Positions 33,998 through 44,440 are shown, numbered from the stretch's first letter. The stretch is DNA of 64,000 bases from Oscheius onirici (GCA_932521025.1 OW051468.1:6200064-6264063), one strand, 5' to 3'. Notes: generated from the sequence alone by a model not told the origin. Made by a program: numbers and translations.

Positions 33998-35407
33998 ATG
34001 TCTGTTGCAGATACTCTGCGGCAATTTGCTGTATTTCTCAACAGCAACGTAGCTATCGTAGTTGTCCTAGCAGGATTGATTCTGAACTTGTTCAGTATCT
34101 ACGTCTTGAGGAGAGGGGACAAAGGACACACTCCGGCTATACACTGCTACCTGGTACTTCTATATATTTTCAACCAATATCTGTTCAGATAACTCTAACC
34201 ATTTGGCACACTTCCGTCCTACTATGTGTACTTCTCCACGCGATTCCTATTTTCTTTACTGGTTGTATCATTCCCACAGGTTAGTGAAAAACACTTTCTA
34301 AGATAGTTTTTAGGAGGATACTTCCCTGTCTATTTAACAGTATTCTTTGGTAGTACAGCCACTACAACAGGAACCATGTGGGTACTTCTGGCACTGATAG
34401 TTGATCGTTTTCTGGCTCTTTGCTACCCGCTCAGACATCGGGTCATCGGAACTAAGAGGCGTTTTAAGCAATTTGTAAAAACCATTATTCTAGCAAGGTC
34501 AAGAAGGGCATGATTTTGATATCGTTTCTTGCACTCGTGTTTGCGATTCCCAAGTTTTTTGAGGTTTATCAATACAATTTCATGTTTTAATGACGAGTCA
34601 TAGATCCAAGTAGCAGAGAAAGAAAACGCAACATGTCATTTCTATCCAGTCAGAACAGAACTGTCAAAGAGTACCTTTTATTGGTTTGCCTACCGAGTGG
34701 TCATGAATTACGTCTTCGTAACTGTACTGCCCGGTATTTTGATGTGCCTCATGTCGGCTAGAATCTCCGTGGCTTTGAAGAAAGAGTTCACAGCAAGGTT
34801 TCCCTTTGTTCTCCGTCTTTCAAGAACTTGTTTTAGAAGAGCTCTACTAGCTGGATCTAATGGTACCTATACTGATGAAGTCAAGACAAAAAAGGAGGGC
34901 TTTTGCACAAAAGTAAGAGCACAGTTTTAGTAAGGAGCTGCGCGCCAACGTCCTCCTAGTGGCCATTATCATCAAGAGTCTCATCTGTTTTGTGATTCCT
35001 GCTCTACTTGGAATTCTTCGACTCGTAACTCTGTTTTTATAAAAAACCACATTTTAGCTAATTGGACGAGACAACTTTACTGGCCCCTACATTGGAATCC
35101 TTTACGTTTTCAACGACTTCCTGTCCGAACTTGACTGTGCTACAAATTTTCTCGTTTTTATTTTCTTCTCAAAGAAATTCCGTCGGACATGCAAGATCAC
35201 CTTTTTCACGAGCTGGATCGGAAGAATCTACTTAAAGCTGACCAAACAGACAATAGAATTTTCGAGCGACAACTCAAACAGCAACAGTAGAAGAACGATT
35301 TCTAGCTCGTAAGTTTTTTTGTCTTCTTATTTACCAATGTCGTTTTTTTCAGAAGCTCGGAAAAGGACAGTGTCAGAATGAGGACAACTGTTTATTGGTA
35401 CACTTAG
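33998..35407 (+). CDS. Rhodopsin-class GPCR, FMRFamide-receptor-like
   Basis: A seven-helix receptor of about 370 residues from eight or so exons. TM1 is VAIVVVLAGLILNLFSIYVL, with the class A GxxxN pattern. TM3 ends TMWVLLALIVDRFLALCYPL, so the DRY position reads DRF. TM5 is MNYVFVTVLPGILMCLMSAR. TM6 (LRANVLLVAIIIKSLICFVI) follows a basic third loop. TM7 and its end read SELDCATNFLVFIFFSKKFR, the NFxxF..SxxFR form common in nematode FMRFamide/myosuppressin-type receptors. The tail is Ser-rich and basic. The ATG lies one base behind TTTTCAG. The ligand is inferred from family only. One join near 34886-34938 is uncertain. It lies downstream of tensin on the same strand but 650 bp away, so an operon is unlikely. 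Confidence 0.75.
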
Positions 35408-35616
35408 GTAAAATGAACAGTACTGTGAAATTGGACAGAAGATTTCTTGAAAGAATACTTTGAAAGTATCGGGCGTTTTTCTGTTCCGTAATAGTGTACT
35501 CTCTCTTCTGTAGATTCAGTAAACTTCTCGGAAGATTCCAGGGCTTCTTCCAAAAAATCTTTTCCTCCTCTGGCGAAATTCATCCTGTCCTGAAAGATGT
35601 TTTTTAAACTGTCCGA

Positions 35617-36501
35617 TCAGTCGGCACCTGGATTGTCTAGTGCTATCCAGATGCGTTCTGTTTCGATGTGCTCAAAATCAATAATGATGGTTTTTTTATT
35701 CCTAGTAAGTTGGTAAAGATCGATCGTTCCTTCCACGGTCCCGAAAATGGTGGAACTGCTCTGAAGAAATACTGTCACCTTACTCAATTTCTTCGCGACC
35801 CACCTTTGTCCAACGATGAGCCCAGTAGCTCTGCGTCTGGAAGGAGGAACTCCATTCCACACTGCACGTATTCCAAAGATTCTGAAGCTTTTCAATCTGT
35901 TCCATTGTCAGATTCATGATTGTGATCCCTCGTGGCTTCAGTCCTCGAACCGCATCGAGAAAGTTCTCAAAGGCCTTAGCAAACTGTTCATCGATCTCTG
36001 GATCTTGTTTTTCATTTCTGTTCATCTGGAAAATGAAACAAAATTTCAACAGGAGAAATCTCGCTACTAATGTGGTCAAAGTAAAATCCACAAAGTGCTG
36101 ATCGAAGTTTAGGTATCTGTTCTTTTTCGGTTATTGGTACTCGAAGAGTCGAATCCCATTTATTTTGGCCGTAATTACTAAGAACATAGACCCCGTCAAG
36201 GTCTGGTTTATCCGTCTGAAAAGATTACGTTTCTAGTCGAACTTTTTTTCCTACCGTGTTAAAATAACCGGAAAAGGTGACAGAATCCTTCATTGTGTTC
36301 ATCAAGAAAAGAGTAGGATCTTCACGTGAGTGGATCCTTGTGTAGTCTCTGTGATCCTCAAAGAACTTGTTCATTTCTTTACAAGTACGCCGACAACACA
36401 CATATTCAATTGGAGATAACTGAAAGAAGAATGAGCTTTTACATGTAACTGACCTTTTGAGTTACTCGAAACTGTAGTTCGGCAGGAAGATTTTGCAGCA
36501 T
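35617..36501 (-). CDS. F-box-like protein, shortened paralog of the gene at 39865-41514
   Basis: It begins MLQNLPAELQFRVTQK, followed after an intron by SPIEYVCCRRTCKEMNKF, an F-box-like N-terminus (substrate receptor of SCF ubiquitin ligases). It shares with its neighbour KPDLDGVYVLSNYGQNKWDS, QDPEIDEQFAKAFENFL and GTIDLYQLTRNKK. The frame stops after IWIALDNPGAD. Beyond the stop, 35412-35530 still resembles the neighbour's far C-terminus (DTFKVFFQEIFCPISQYCS), while about 200 codons between are missing. So this copy has suffered an internal deletion and may be a pseudogene or encode a truncated protein. Such genes are typical fast-evolving nematode families; I could not assign a subfamily. 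Confidence 0.6.
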
Positions 36502-37277
36502 GCCTGTGGAAGAAAACGGATATTGGTGATACAAAGCTCGACGTTATAGATACCTTTCTTATTTGAATCTTGTGAAGCAGCTTTTGCTCAGTGCAAGCTA
36601 AATTATCGATTTCTAAATTCTACAAGACCGATAACACACCGTGATTGTTCGAAACGGAAACGACGATTGATATCTCGGACTTCAATGAGTGAAAATTGGA
36701 TGTTGCTAAAAAAATACGACTTTTGTTTTGCTAACTCAATATTGTTCTATGCACTTTAAATTGAGACTAGTCGCAATTCAGAAGGGCAGACTTCTAAATA
36801 CCCGGCTATAATAGATGTTTGTAAGCCTCATTCCAGTGCACAGACCCAGCTTGAACTGTTTCGTGGTTCAAAGATTTAAGACGCAATGTCTGTAATATTT
36901 TAGCTAAAAACGGGGGGTCCGGCGATATGGGTTTTTTCTTGTCGACTAGGTTAGATAAGTAGTAAACACGCTATTTATGAGTGAATTAGCCTACCCAGTG
37001 TGTTTTTGGGCCAAAATTATTTTTTGGATTTTCGTATTTTCGCAACTTTTTATTTTTACCTTATTTTTTCACTATTTTTACACTTGGATACACTTTTCTA
37101 GTGTATTTTTTAACGCTGAATCGATTAAGCATAGTTAGAATTCGAAAAAAATAAGCGCAAAACGTCAAAAAATAAGAAAATGTGGATGTTTTTATTTTTT
37201 GAAATTCAAATTCCCGCCCTCAAAAAAACGCGGCAATTTGAAAAGCGCAGTTCAAAAAACTCATTTTCCAGATAGAG

Positions 37278-37382
37278 TATCCTTTCCGTTGTTGGGCGAA
37301 AACGAAACTATTAGGGTAATTGAGGGGTAAGAAGACCTATTTACCAGCAAAATATTTTTTTCGCCCAATAACGGAAAGGGTA
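37278..37382. repeat. Inverted repeat (hairpin)
   Basis: The left arm at 37278-37303 (TATCCTTTCCGTTGTTGGGC and on) pairs with 37355-37382 (TCGCCCAATAACGGAAAGGG in its centre) with one mismatch over about 20 bp; the loop is about 50 nt. Confidence 0.6.
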
Positions 37383-37746
37383 AATTATCGCAAAAATTCG
37401 TTTTTTGGCCACTTCCAAGGTCCATAACTTTTTTCTAAAGCATTTTTTGCCCCATAACCCCTACAAAAAATGTTCCTACACATTTGTTCCATCGTTTAAG
37501 GCCATTTTGAGACATCCAAAATTTCAAAGAAAAAATTTCCAAAATTTTTTTTTGGTTTTTGAGGTAGGGTTTGGAAAGCACGATTTGGGTCCCAAATAGT
37601 GCCTCCTGCAAATTTGAGCCGATTTGGATCATGGGAAGTACCCTATCGCCGCCCCCTCTAAAAGTTACGGGACATTGCGTCTTAAGTTCTCCTCAATTTT
37701 CGACTGTTCTTTGGGCGGGTAAAAAGTGTTTGGGACAAGTGTTGGC

Positions 37747-37980
37747 AACTTTAGCCCTGATAAAGGCAATCCTTGTTTGTGTAAAGGTTACAACATTAAA
37801 ATTGTCGGATTAAAAACTGCTACGCATTCTACAAGTTTTTTAAGTTTGTTAGAACAAACTAAAAAGTTACAAAAACATAAATTAAAAACTTTGTTCGGTT
37901 TTTCTAAAGAAACGGAGTCACTATTATATGCCTTGAACACTTCTTCTCGGGACTCGCCCTTCACGCAATTGCCCTATTCT
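37747..37980 (+). repeat. Short-ORF repeat family, tail with continuing frame
   Basis: ACTTTAGCCCTGATAAAGGC then AATCCTTGTTTG matches the tails at 7112, 44394 and 52687. The frame NFSPDKGNPCLCKG continues for about 80 codons (THSTSFLSLLEQTKKLQKHK in the middle), suggesting that a complete element has a longer second coding part. AT content is high compared with the flanks. Confidence 0.5.
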
Positions 37981-38019
37981 AACGGGTTTCAAAAAAGCGT
38001 CAAGCTGGTAGGGTACCAA

Positions 38020-38970
38020 CAAGTGAACAACTCGTCGTCACAACTTCCAACATCGACTTGTTCTTTTGTCGCTACAAGTTCACTCCACATTCGATTCCCA
38101 AGAAGGTGCTGCACATCGTCAACTCTTCGTTGGAGGACGGAAAGATCGTCGTCGAACTCAAGAACACATCTTCTGTGAACAAATTGTTGCTGTGGGAGCA
38201 GACTACGGCCCAGAAATTGGATCCGTTCGCAGTCGAGGAAGCCGACGCTATTGTCGTTCACTTGAAAGTGCCGTTTCATGGTTCGAAATGCTCGGTCGTT
38301 TTGCAATAGGAAAACGCGGTGCGAGGAACAGGTTTGCCCTCTTACAATTAGCCGAGTCGAAATTATACATCAATTTCCGAAAGTGTCCGAGCAGAACTTG
38401 GAGAGTCAGGAGGTAGCTGCCGGTGACGGCGAAGGACGACAAGCTCAAGCCTTTTCAAAAATCATCGAAGAAGACGCGACTGGAGTCATGCCGAAATCGA
38501 AGCGAATCGTCAACACTGAAGCTAGACGAATGACGGAAAAGCCGACAAAAAATTTGCTATGGTCAAGGAATACGAGAAACATTTGCCCCGTTTTGAAGTT
38601 GTGAAGCCCTGTCCGATTGAGAATACGATGATCAAGAGGACCGGAAGTGTCCAGAAGACGATCCAGTTGACGACTGTACAAAATGACAAGTAGACGACAG
38701 AGTATGGCATCACAGGAGTCATGTACGGTTCCCGCAAGGCAAAAGACCTTCCAGAAGGTAACGAGAATCGCGGAGATATTGGTACCCAGCTGCTCGAAGA
38801 GGCTGGAATTGATCTGAGCGAGGATCTTCCGGAGGCCACGAAGAATGTGGCCGGCATACGGGAGAGATGGGGCGACTGAAAGACGTTCATATCGAGGATT
38901 TCGCTCGCGAGAACAAGCTGAAACAGGACGAGGTCGAGAACTAGAACAACGCTTAGAAGATTCTCGATCT
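38020..38970 (+). pseudogene. Decayed intronless coding sequence, family not recognised
   Basis: One coding reading can be followed for about 300 codons with frameshifts and stops: FTPHSIPKKVLHIVNSSLED near 38085, ADAIVVHLKVPFHG near 38250, KFAMVKEYEKHLPRFEVVKP near 38550, then a TAG near 38692, GVMYGSRKAKDLPEGNENRG and GIDLSEDLPEATKNVAGIRE to a TGA at 38877, with a shifted continuation (DVHIEDFARENKLKQDEVEN). No introns interrupt it, so a processed pseudogene or a dead mobile-element ORF are both possible. The parent gene is not in the window. Confidence 0.5.
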
Positions 38971-39200
38971 GCTGTACTAAATAATATATGTCTTTAGTGT
39001 TCCGTGTTCCAGGTGCAAATTCTCAGAAAGTCGGCTACATGGGTGCAGCTTTCATTTGAATCGGAAAACAATAGCTCTTATCCAAGCTTTTTTAGAGTCA
39101 GACGATGACCTATATCTTTGACATGATATGCTACGAGCACTGGTCGTTTTACCAAGAGCTCATCAAGATGTCGATGATACATTGTTTAGACATTGATCCG

Positions 39201-39345
39201 AAGATCTGGAGTTTCGATGCAGAAAAAAGTCTTCGCATTTGTGTATCCCAATAGGAGTTGCTAAACTTGTTACTACTAACTCCTTTCCCGTTAATTGTGC
39301 GCACAAATTCCTCTGTTTTGATCTCTCTACTACTAAAGCGCAGTG
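39201..39345 (-). repeat. Short-ORF repeat family, diverged copy
   Basis: The minus strand reads ATTAACGGGAAAGGAGTTAG before TAACAAGTTTAGCAACTCC; the frame has EEFVRTINGKGVS instead of MEQFVRTIKGKGVS. Its head (TTGCCATTGAAGCTTCCGACAG...AATTTAAAAT) reappears at 39746-39802, so the copy is split by inserted DNA. Confidence 0.65.
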
Positions 39346-39364
39346 GTGTCTGTGGTGGACTGTT

Positions 39365-39745
39365 TATATATGTTTGTTTGTCCATGGCCACGAGATTCGT
39401 CGCGACAAGTCAGAAATTGTCAGGATTAGTCACTTTTGTGTGGGAATTCAGAACTTAGGCTTTTACTTTGTATGTTTGAGCGCCGCAGGCGCCAGGGCGG
39501 CGAAAGCCGTCGTATGGTCTGTTCAAAAATAAGAGGGATTACCATAAGATTTTAGCTCTTCCCTTCGAGACCCACTTAGCACGTAAACATTGGATACTCA
39601 GCCAACAAATTCCAAAGTTCGCTGCGTATCTTTCGAATTTTTTGGCTGAGTATTCAACGTTTGCATGCTAAGCGGGTCTCGAAGGGAAGAGCTAAATTCT
39701 TATGGTAATCCCTCTTCTTTTTGAACAGACCATAGACGGCTGGTT
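39365..39745 (+). repeat. Element B, copy interrupted by the MITE
   Basis: 39370-39512 carries TTTGTCCATGGCCACGAGA and GAGCGCCGCAGGCGCCAGGG up to AAAGCCGTCG; 39735-39745 continues with GACGGCTGGT. The uninterrupted order is at 7819-7985 (minus). Confidence 0.65.
39515..39732. mobile_element. Fold-back MITE flanked by TA
   Basis: A 218-bp near-perfect palindrome: the left end TGGTCTGTTCAAAAATAAGA matches, inverted, the right end (GAACAGACCA), and the pairing continues through TTAGCTCTTCCCTTCGAGAC and GGATACTCAGCC with few mismatches around a short unpaired centre. TA at 39513-39514 and 39733-39734 flank it. No reading frame. Size, structure and TA target point to a Tc1/mariner-mobilised non-autonomous element; the transposase source is not in the window. 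Confidence 0.8.
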
Positions 39746-39851
39746 GCCATTGAAGCTTCCGACAGACAGATACACACAGAGAACTGGGAGCAATTTAAAA
39801 TGGATTTCAGAATTGGAGAGATGAGCACAACCTTACAAATGAGAACAACAA

Positions 39852-39857
39852 TTTATT
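39852..39857 (-). terminator. Poly(A) signal of the F-box-like gene
   Basis: AATAAA on the minus strand, eight nt past the stop at 39865-39867. Confidence 0.5.
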
Positions 39858-39864
39858 AAAGCTA

Positions 39865-41514
39865 TTACAAGGAACAATACTGTGAAGTTGGACAGAAGAC
39901 CTCTTGAAAGAAAACCTTGAAAGTATCAGAAACAACACTTTTCTCCTCCTTGTTCCTTCTTTCCCTCTTCTGTAGATTCAGCCAGTTTCTTGGTATAGTC
40001 CAAGGTTCGGTCACAATCTCATGAAGGATATTCGGCAGAGGTCGCAGAAATGGTTTCTTCCAGTAAGCAAAGAGACTTTTTCTCTTCTTCTGGAAAATTA
40101 CGGCAATTTCTTCCGGAGTCTTTCCTCTCATCTGATCGGAAATACTGGACAAGTCGAGAGGTGGTCCATTTTGAAAAGTCTCCTCGTACAATGCAGCAAT
40201 CCATCCCACGGGAATCTCTTCAGAACGAATAGTCACCAGCTTGACGGTGACCCATTCGTAAGAAGAACCGTCCGTCCTGGAGACTTTAATAATTCCCCAA
40301 CGCTTCTTCTCCAGAGAGCAGATCCAAAAGTCGTATGTTCTTGTCTGAAATTTGGTATTTCAAATGGTTAAAGGTAAACTGCTCACCATTTGTCCTCCAA
40401 AATTGTTCCGGATATTGGCCACGTTGATCATTTGATGTAAACCAAGATGAACGGCGTTTTTGAGTTCGCAGAAAACTTTTCCGTCGGTGGTCAAGTCCAT
40501 GTTTCGATAGTTGGGAGACTCTTCGAATCCGAATTCGAGATATCGGAGTCTGGAAGTTCCTTCCCTCCAGTCCTGGAAGGACTCATGCTAATTGTATTAT
40601 AAATAGAATACTTTTATCATGTTGTCCAATGCGGTCCAGATCTTCTCCTTCGGAATGTTCAAAAAATCAAAATTGACGACTTCTTTGTCTCTAGACAGTT
40701 GGTAAAGGTCAACAGATCCTTCTATCGTTCCGAGAATTACAAGACTATTCTGAAAATATTCTGTAGGTATACTGTAGTCTGTTACCAAAACTTTTGTCTC
40801 TATGTACTTACTTCGGTCAAGCTGTTGCTCCAGTAACTTTCCGTATTCTCGAGATCAGCCCATTCGACTCTCCGCGGCTTCGATATAGTCTGTAGCTTTT
40901 CGATCTGTTCTTTTGTCAGATTCTTGACCGTGATGGACCGAGCTTTCAGCTCTTTTATAGCTTCAAGAAAGTTGTCAAAAGCTCGGGCGAACTGCGCATC
41001 AATCTCTGGATCCTGAGTCACGTTGCCGTTCCACTAAAAGTTGCATTTTGTGTATTGTTACGAAACTCATTACCAGGAGAACGTCGTCAAAGTAAAATCC
41101 GGAAAGAGCTGCTCGTAGAATCGGAATATTTTCTTTTTCGGAGATTGGAATTCGCATGTTCGAATCCCATTTGTTTCGGCCGTAATTGCTGAGAACATAG
41201 ACTCCATCCAGATCTGGTTTGCCCATCTAAAGTCTTAATATCTTTTGGTCGAAGTAGGCCCTACAGTATCAAAATAACCAGCAAAAGTCAAAATACTCTG
41301 CATGGTGTTTACTAGGTATAAGGCCGGGTCTGTTCTCGAGAAGATCTTCATGTGGTCTCTGTGACTTTCACAAAATTTGTCCATTTCTTTAGAAGTTTGC
41401 CGAAAACGAACATATTCGATTGGTGGAAGCTGAAAGAAGAATTAAATGATGAGTGATACAACCAACCTTTCGCACTATTTGGAGCTGGAGATCAGCAGAG
41501 AGATTCTGAAGCAT
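39865..41514 (-). CDS. F-box-like protein, full-length paralog
   Basis: It starts MLQNLSADLQLQIVRK, then LPPIEYVRFRQTSKEMDKF, which fits an F-box (Leu-Pro-x-E..., R, C/S-K positions). The middle holds DGVYVLSNYGRNKWDSN, DPEIDAQFARAFDNFLEAIK and LTKEQIEKLQ. The C-terminal half (40020-40590) has LRYLEFGFEESPNYRN and a last exon ending FFQEVFCPTSQYCSL. Length is about 470 residues. F-box proteins bring substrates to SCF ubiquitin ligases; the C-terminal substrate module is not a repeat type I recognise, though its layout recalls nematode F-box/FTH expansions. The ATG sits behind a normal exon context, and seven or so introns of 45-60 bp interrupt it. It is complete, unlike its neighbour at 35617. 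Confidence 0.65.
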
Positions 41515-41678
41515 GACTACTGGTACAAAAACTACTAAAATATTTGACCGGTGTTTTCAGGTTAAAAAAGCGACGCCATCAGATCACGGTACCGCTTTTC
41601 GTTTTGTGATCAATGGCATGTCGCTTTTAGCAATGGGACAAAATTGACAGAATAATTACAGAACAAAGACTCCCTACT

Positions 41679-41994
41679 GATAGACGATGTCGTCGCCTCC
41701 TTAGGCCTCCAGGACGACTTCTCGATCCGGCTGAATGATGCTCTCGAGAGTCTGGACCAGTTTGATCATGACCGTGTTGTACTCGTTGTAGGTCTGTTGC
41801 TGGCGCACGAATTCCGTCGTCATCTCGGTCTTTTCAACTTCGGTACTGTTATTTTTCATTTTGAAGGTCAGCTTGCGACGGAAACCTAGATTTCTTTTTT
41901 TTTGGCGGAGTGTAAAAAGAAACAAACCTTCCATGTCGACGGTAGAAGAAGACTCTGGTTCAAATAAGTAATTTTCAGCCTGTCCAGGCATGTC
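41679..41994 (-). pseudogene. Broken duplicate of part of the right-edge gene
   Basis: 316 bp match 63638-63952 (plus) almost exactly, including the intron (GTTTGTTTCTTTTTACACTC...AAATCTAG). Differences are few: TCT to CCT after the ATG, CGA to CAA, and AAA to TAA that stops the frame after VVLEA. Homology ends abruptly on both sides. The intron shows that this was a DNA-level duplication, inserted in inverse orientation about 22 kb away. Confidence 0.85.
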
Positions 41995-43016
41995 AGCTGA
42001 AAACTACTTGACCAAAGACAATCAAAGGTCATTCTGACGTGTAACGCTCTTCCAGGACCCCATCTTAATTGGATTCGTGTTCCTAATGCTCCCAGCACTC
42101 CATCATTCCAATTACCGTACTGCTTGCTGTAACCGGCTGCTGATCATCAGTAGTACGTTAGCTGTCATAGGCAACTAATCCAATCAAGTTTCTACTATCG
42201 CATCGATCATTTCCGCAAGGTGCGTCTCTCTTGCCACTGTCCGATAGCCGTGTCCAAAACTGCCAATCGTCCTTTCATTTCCATCCACATCTGTCCGACT
42301 CTTCGGGGGTGGCTCTAACCGATTAAATGTCTCCCAGATATCTTTACAATCGGAACTTGTTCCTCATTAACCCCTTACATCTGGCAGTCAGGTCATTGGA
42401 GGCGCGACCGGTTCATCTGAACCGCCTTTCTTCTCTAATTATTCCCGCCCTATCCCCCATCTCACTTATCACCTTTCCTGATTTATGTCCCGCTAATCTT
42501 TTTCGCTACTTTCTAGTGAGAGTTCAGGGGGAAACAGCTGACTTGAAGTCTCGAGTAACCGCCTGCTGGACACAAAAACATATTTTAGTCCTCAGGCTCT
42601 CACACCTTTTCCATTTTACTAGTCTTTACAACACCGTTACATTTGGCTTGTCTCTCTATACGATTTTCTGTTTTTGCACAAGGATAAGCTTCACAATAAA
42701 AGAAGATAAATAACAATTAGACAGTTCGAATGTCACACACACACGAATGTCACAGAATCAAACAGTTTCTTGCAGATCTCCTAAAACTACGTTTCTTTGC
42801 AGGTTGACCTCTAAAGTGTATTTTTCTCTTCCTGGCCTCCCCTTTCCCCGTGCATATTCATGAACCCTTTAAAGTTCCCCCTACTTTGACCAGGATTGTT
42901 ATTTTAACCGCTGTCCGACTTGTCCAACACCTCATTCATCCGGCACATCCATCATTCTCAGCCAATGTGTAACCCCGAGGTCCACGGTCACTCAACTTTT
43001 TTTGCCTCGTACTCTT

Positions 43017-43234
43017 ATGACCTCCGGAATAAGCTCCTCTTGTGATTATCGTGGGAATCAATGTTTCTCAACAAGCGTTCCAGTGCGCGCCTCAAGATGT
43101 TGGTTTGGCGCACTTTTTTTTTCACAAAGAGAAACTTCTTCTCATCTCCCTCCTCTCCAGTTATCAATCCTCTGTCTTTTCAGCGAACGAAACCCGTAGA
43201 TTGAGGCGATCCCGACGACAAGAAGAGTCTGATC
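43017..43234 (+). CDS. Candidate alternative 5' exons of the long plus-strand gene
   Basis: The exon 43183-43234 is bounded by CTTTTCAG and GTGGGT and, in phase 2-to-0, encodes NETRRLRRSRRQEESDQ. An upstream ATG at 43017 gives MTSGISSSCDY ending at a GTGGGA donor of matching phase. I could not connect it in frame to the exon at 45001, so its downstream partner is unknown. It may belong to an alternative transcript with its own promoter, near the cluster of TTAGACAG motifs. Confidence 0.35.
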
Positions 43235-43462
43235 AGGTGGGTGATCATTAGATTACTGTTTTGTTTGAGAGCTCAAGTCAAGGGGTCAAGCTACTCTCCA
43301 AGTGCTTACTTACCTCTTAGCTTGACTCTTTCTCTCTCCCACAAACCGTTCTATCCATATCTGTTTGAAAAAAAAGTTTGAAAGGAGGTCAATTTTTGCA
43401 TATTTTGAAGAGAAGTGGCTACAGAAAAGATAGCTAGACAGTCAGTTGTGGTGCTCATCAAA

Positions 43463-43480
43463 GCGACAGTTAGACAGGTA
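43463..43480 (+). promoter_or_regulatory. Recurring CACAGTTAGACAGC motif
   Basis: GCGACAGTTAGACAGGTA; a weaker relative GCTAGACAGTCAG lies 30 bp upstream. Confidence 0.3.
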
Positions 43481-44309
43481 TAACGGCTGTGGCATCAAAA
43501 CTACGGTCTTTATTTTTGACTTGGTCCTGCTAATTTTTCTGCTCCAAACAGTTGTCACTCAGCCTTTACGTGAAAATCCTTGTCAATCTCTCCTCCCATT
43601 CGCCTGATCTGAACCAGATGTCCAGTCTTGACTAGACTTCCCGACTGCCTTTTCAAGACTACAGCCGAACCAGAAAAAAGGTCGAGAGCGGTCATGTTCT
43701 TTTGGAGGATGTGCTGATTACACTCGACTGTTTTGCGAGCTGGTGACACCTGACGCGGGAAGTCCCGTCGGAGAGCAGTTCTGACCACGATTGCGTAACG
43801 CAGAGACTCTCATAAAATCGTTCCTTTGAGACATTTTAGTTGGCTCATCTTTTCTCGTCTTTTTGCGAGTTTTTTTTTGGAGTTATTTCTCCTGTCCATG
43901 TTTTGTTAGTTACCATCTTTCGCGAGTATCCAGTAATATTTCCAGTTTCTTCATAAGAACCGTGGTGAGTCAGAGAACTTTTCAAATATTCTGTTCCATG
44001 CAATTATTACACCCCTGACGAGACCCACAGCCACCGTTTCAAGCATCAAATTTCTTCTTGCGAATTCGCTCTCGCTCCTCTCCGATTTTACCAGTTAATT
44101 CTTGTTTCGCAGCATTCATTTTTCACCCCAGTGCCGAGTATTGGTTAAAAAAAAAACGTTCCTGTTTGTTCTTGGCGGATGACGGCAGGCAGTCCTTAGC
44201 TTTGTTATCCGATCAGCAACTTGTAGCTATCAGTTTATTCTAAAACCTTTGAAATCCACTTTATGTTTGTCTGATTGTGAAGATCTAATTGGGAAAGAAG
44301 CAGAGGGAT

Positions 44310-44440
44310 TACAATTGGGAGTAGCAGTAACAAGTTCAGACAAGTCAGTTTGTGAGATTATGCAAGTGAGGACTACTCTTGAAGAAACGAACTTTAGCCC
44401 TGATAAGAGGTGCAATCCTTGTTGAACAAAATCTTTCAAG
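44310..44440 (+). repeat. Short-ORF repeat family, diverged copy
   Basis: It includes GTAACAAGTTCAGACAAGTC (frame GVAVTSSDKS, compare GVSVTSLDKS) and AACTTTAGCCCTGATAAGAG followed by CAATCCTTG and AACAAAATCTT. It links the head and tail halves of the family in one copy. Confidence 0.6.

Larger units (their letters stand above)
36502..39864. other. Repeat-rich island between the two F-box-like genes
   Basis: 36900-37740 is AT-rich with a 26-bp-arm hairpin at 37278-37382. 37747-37790 is a tail of the short-ORF repeat. 38000-38970 is a decayed coding sequence. 39200-39800 is a nest of three repeats. No intact host gene is seen. Confidence 0.55.

Noticed and set aside
34907..34924. 18-nt intron in the GPCR
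   Set aside because: A larger intron ending at TTTTAGTAAG restores phase, so the tiny intron is not needed.
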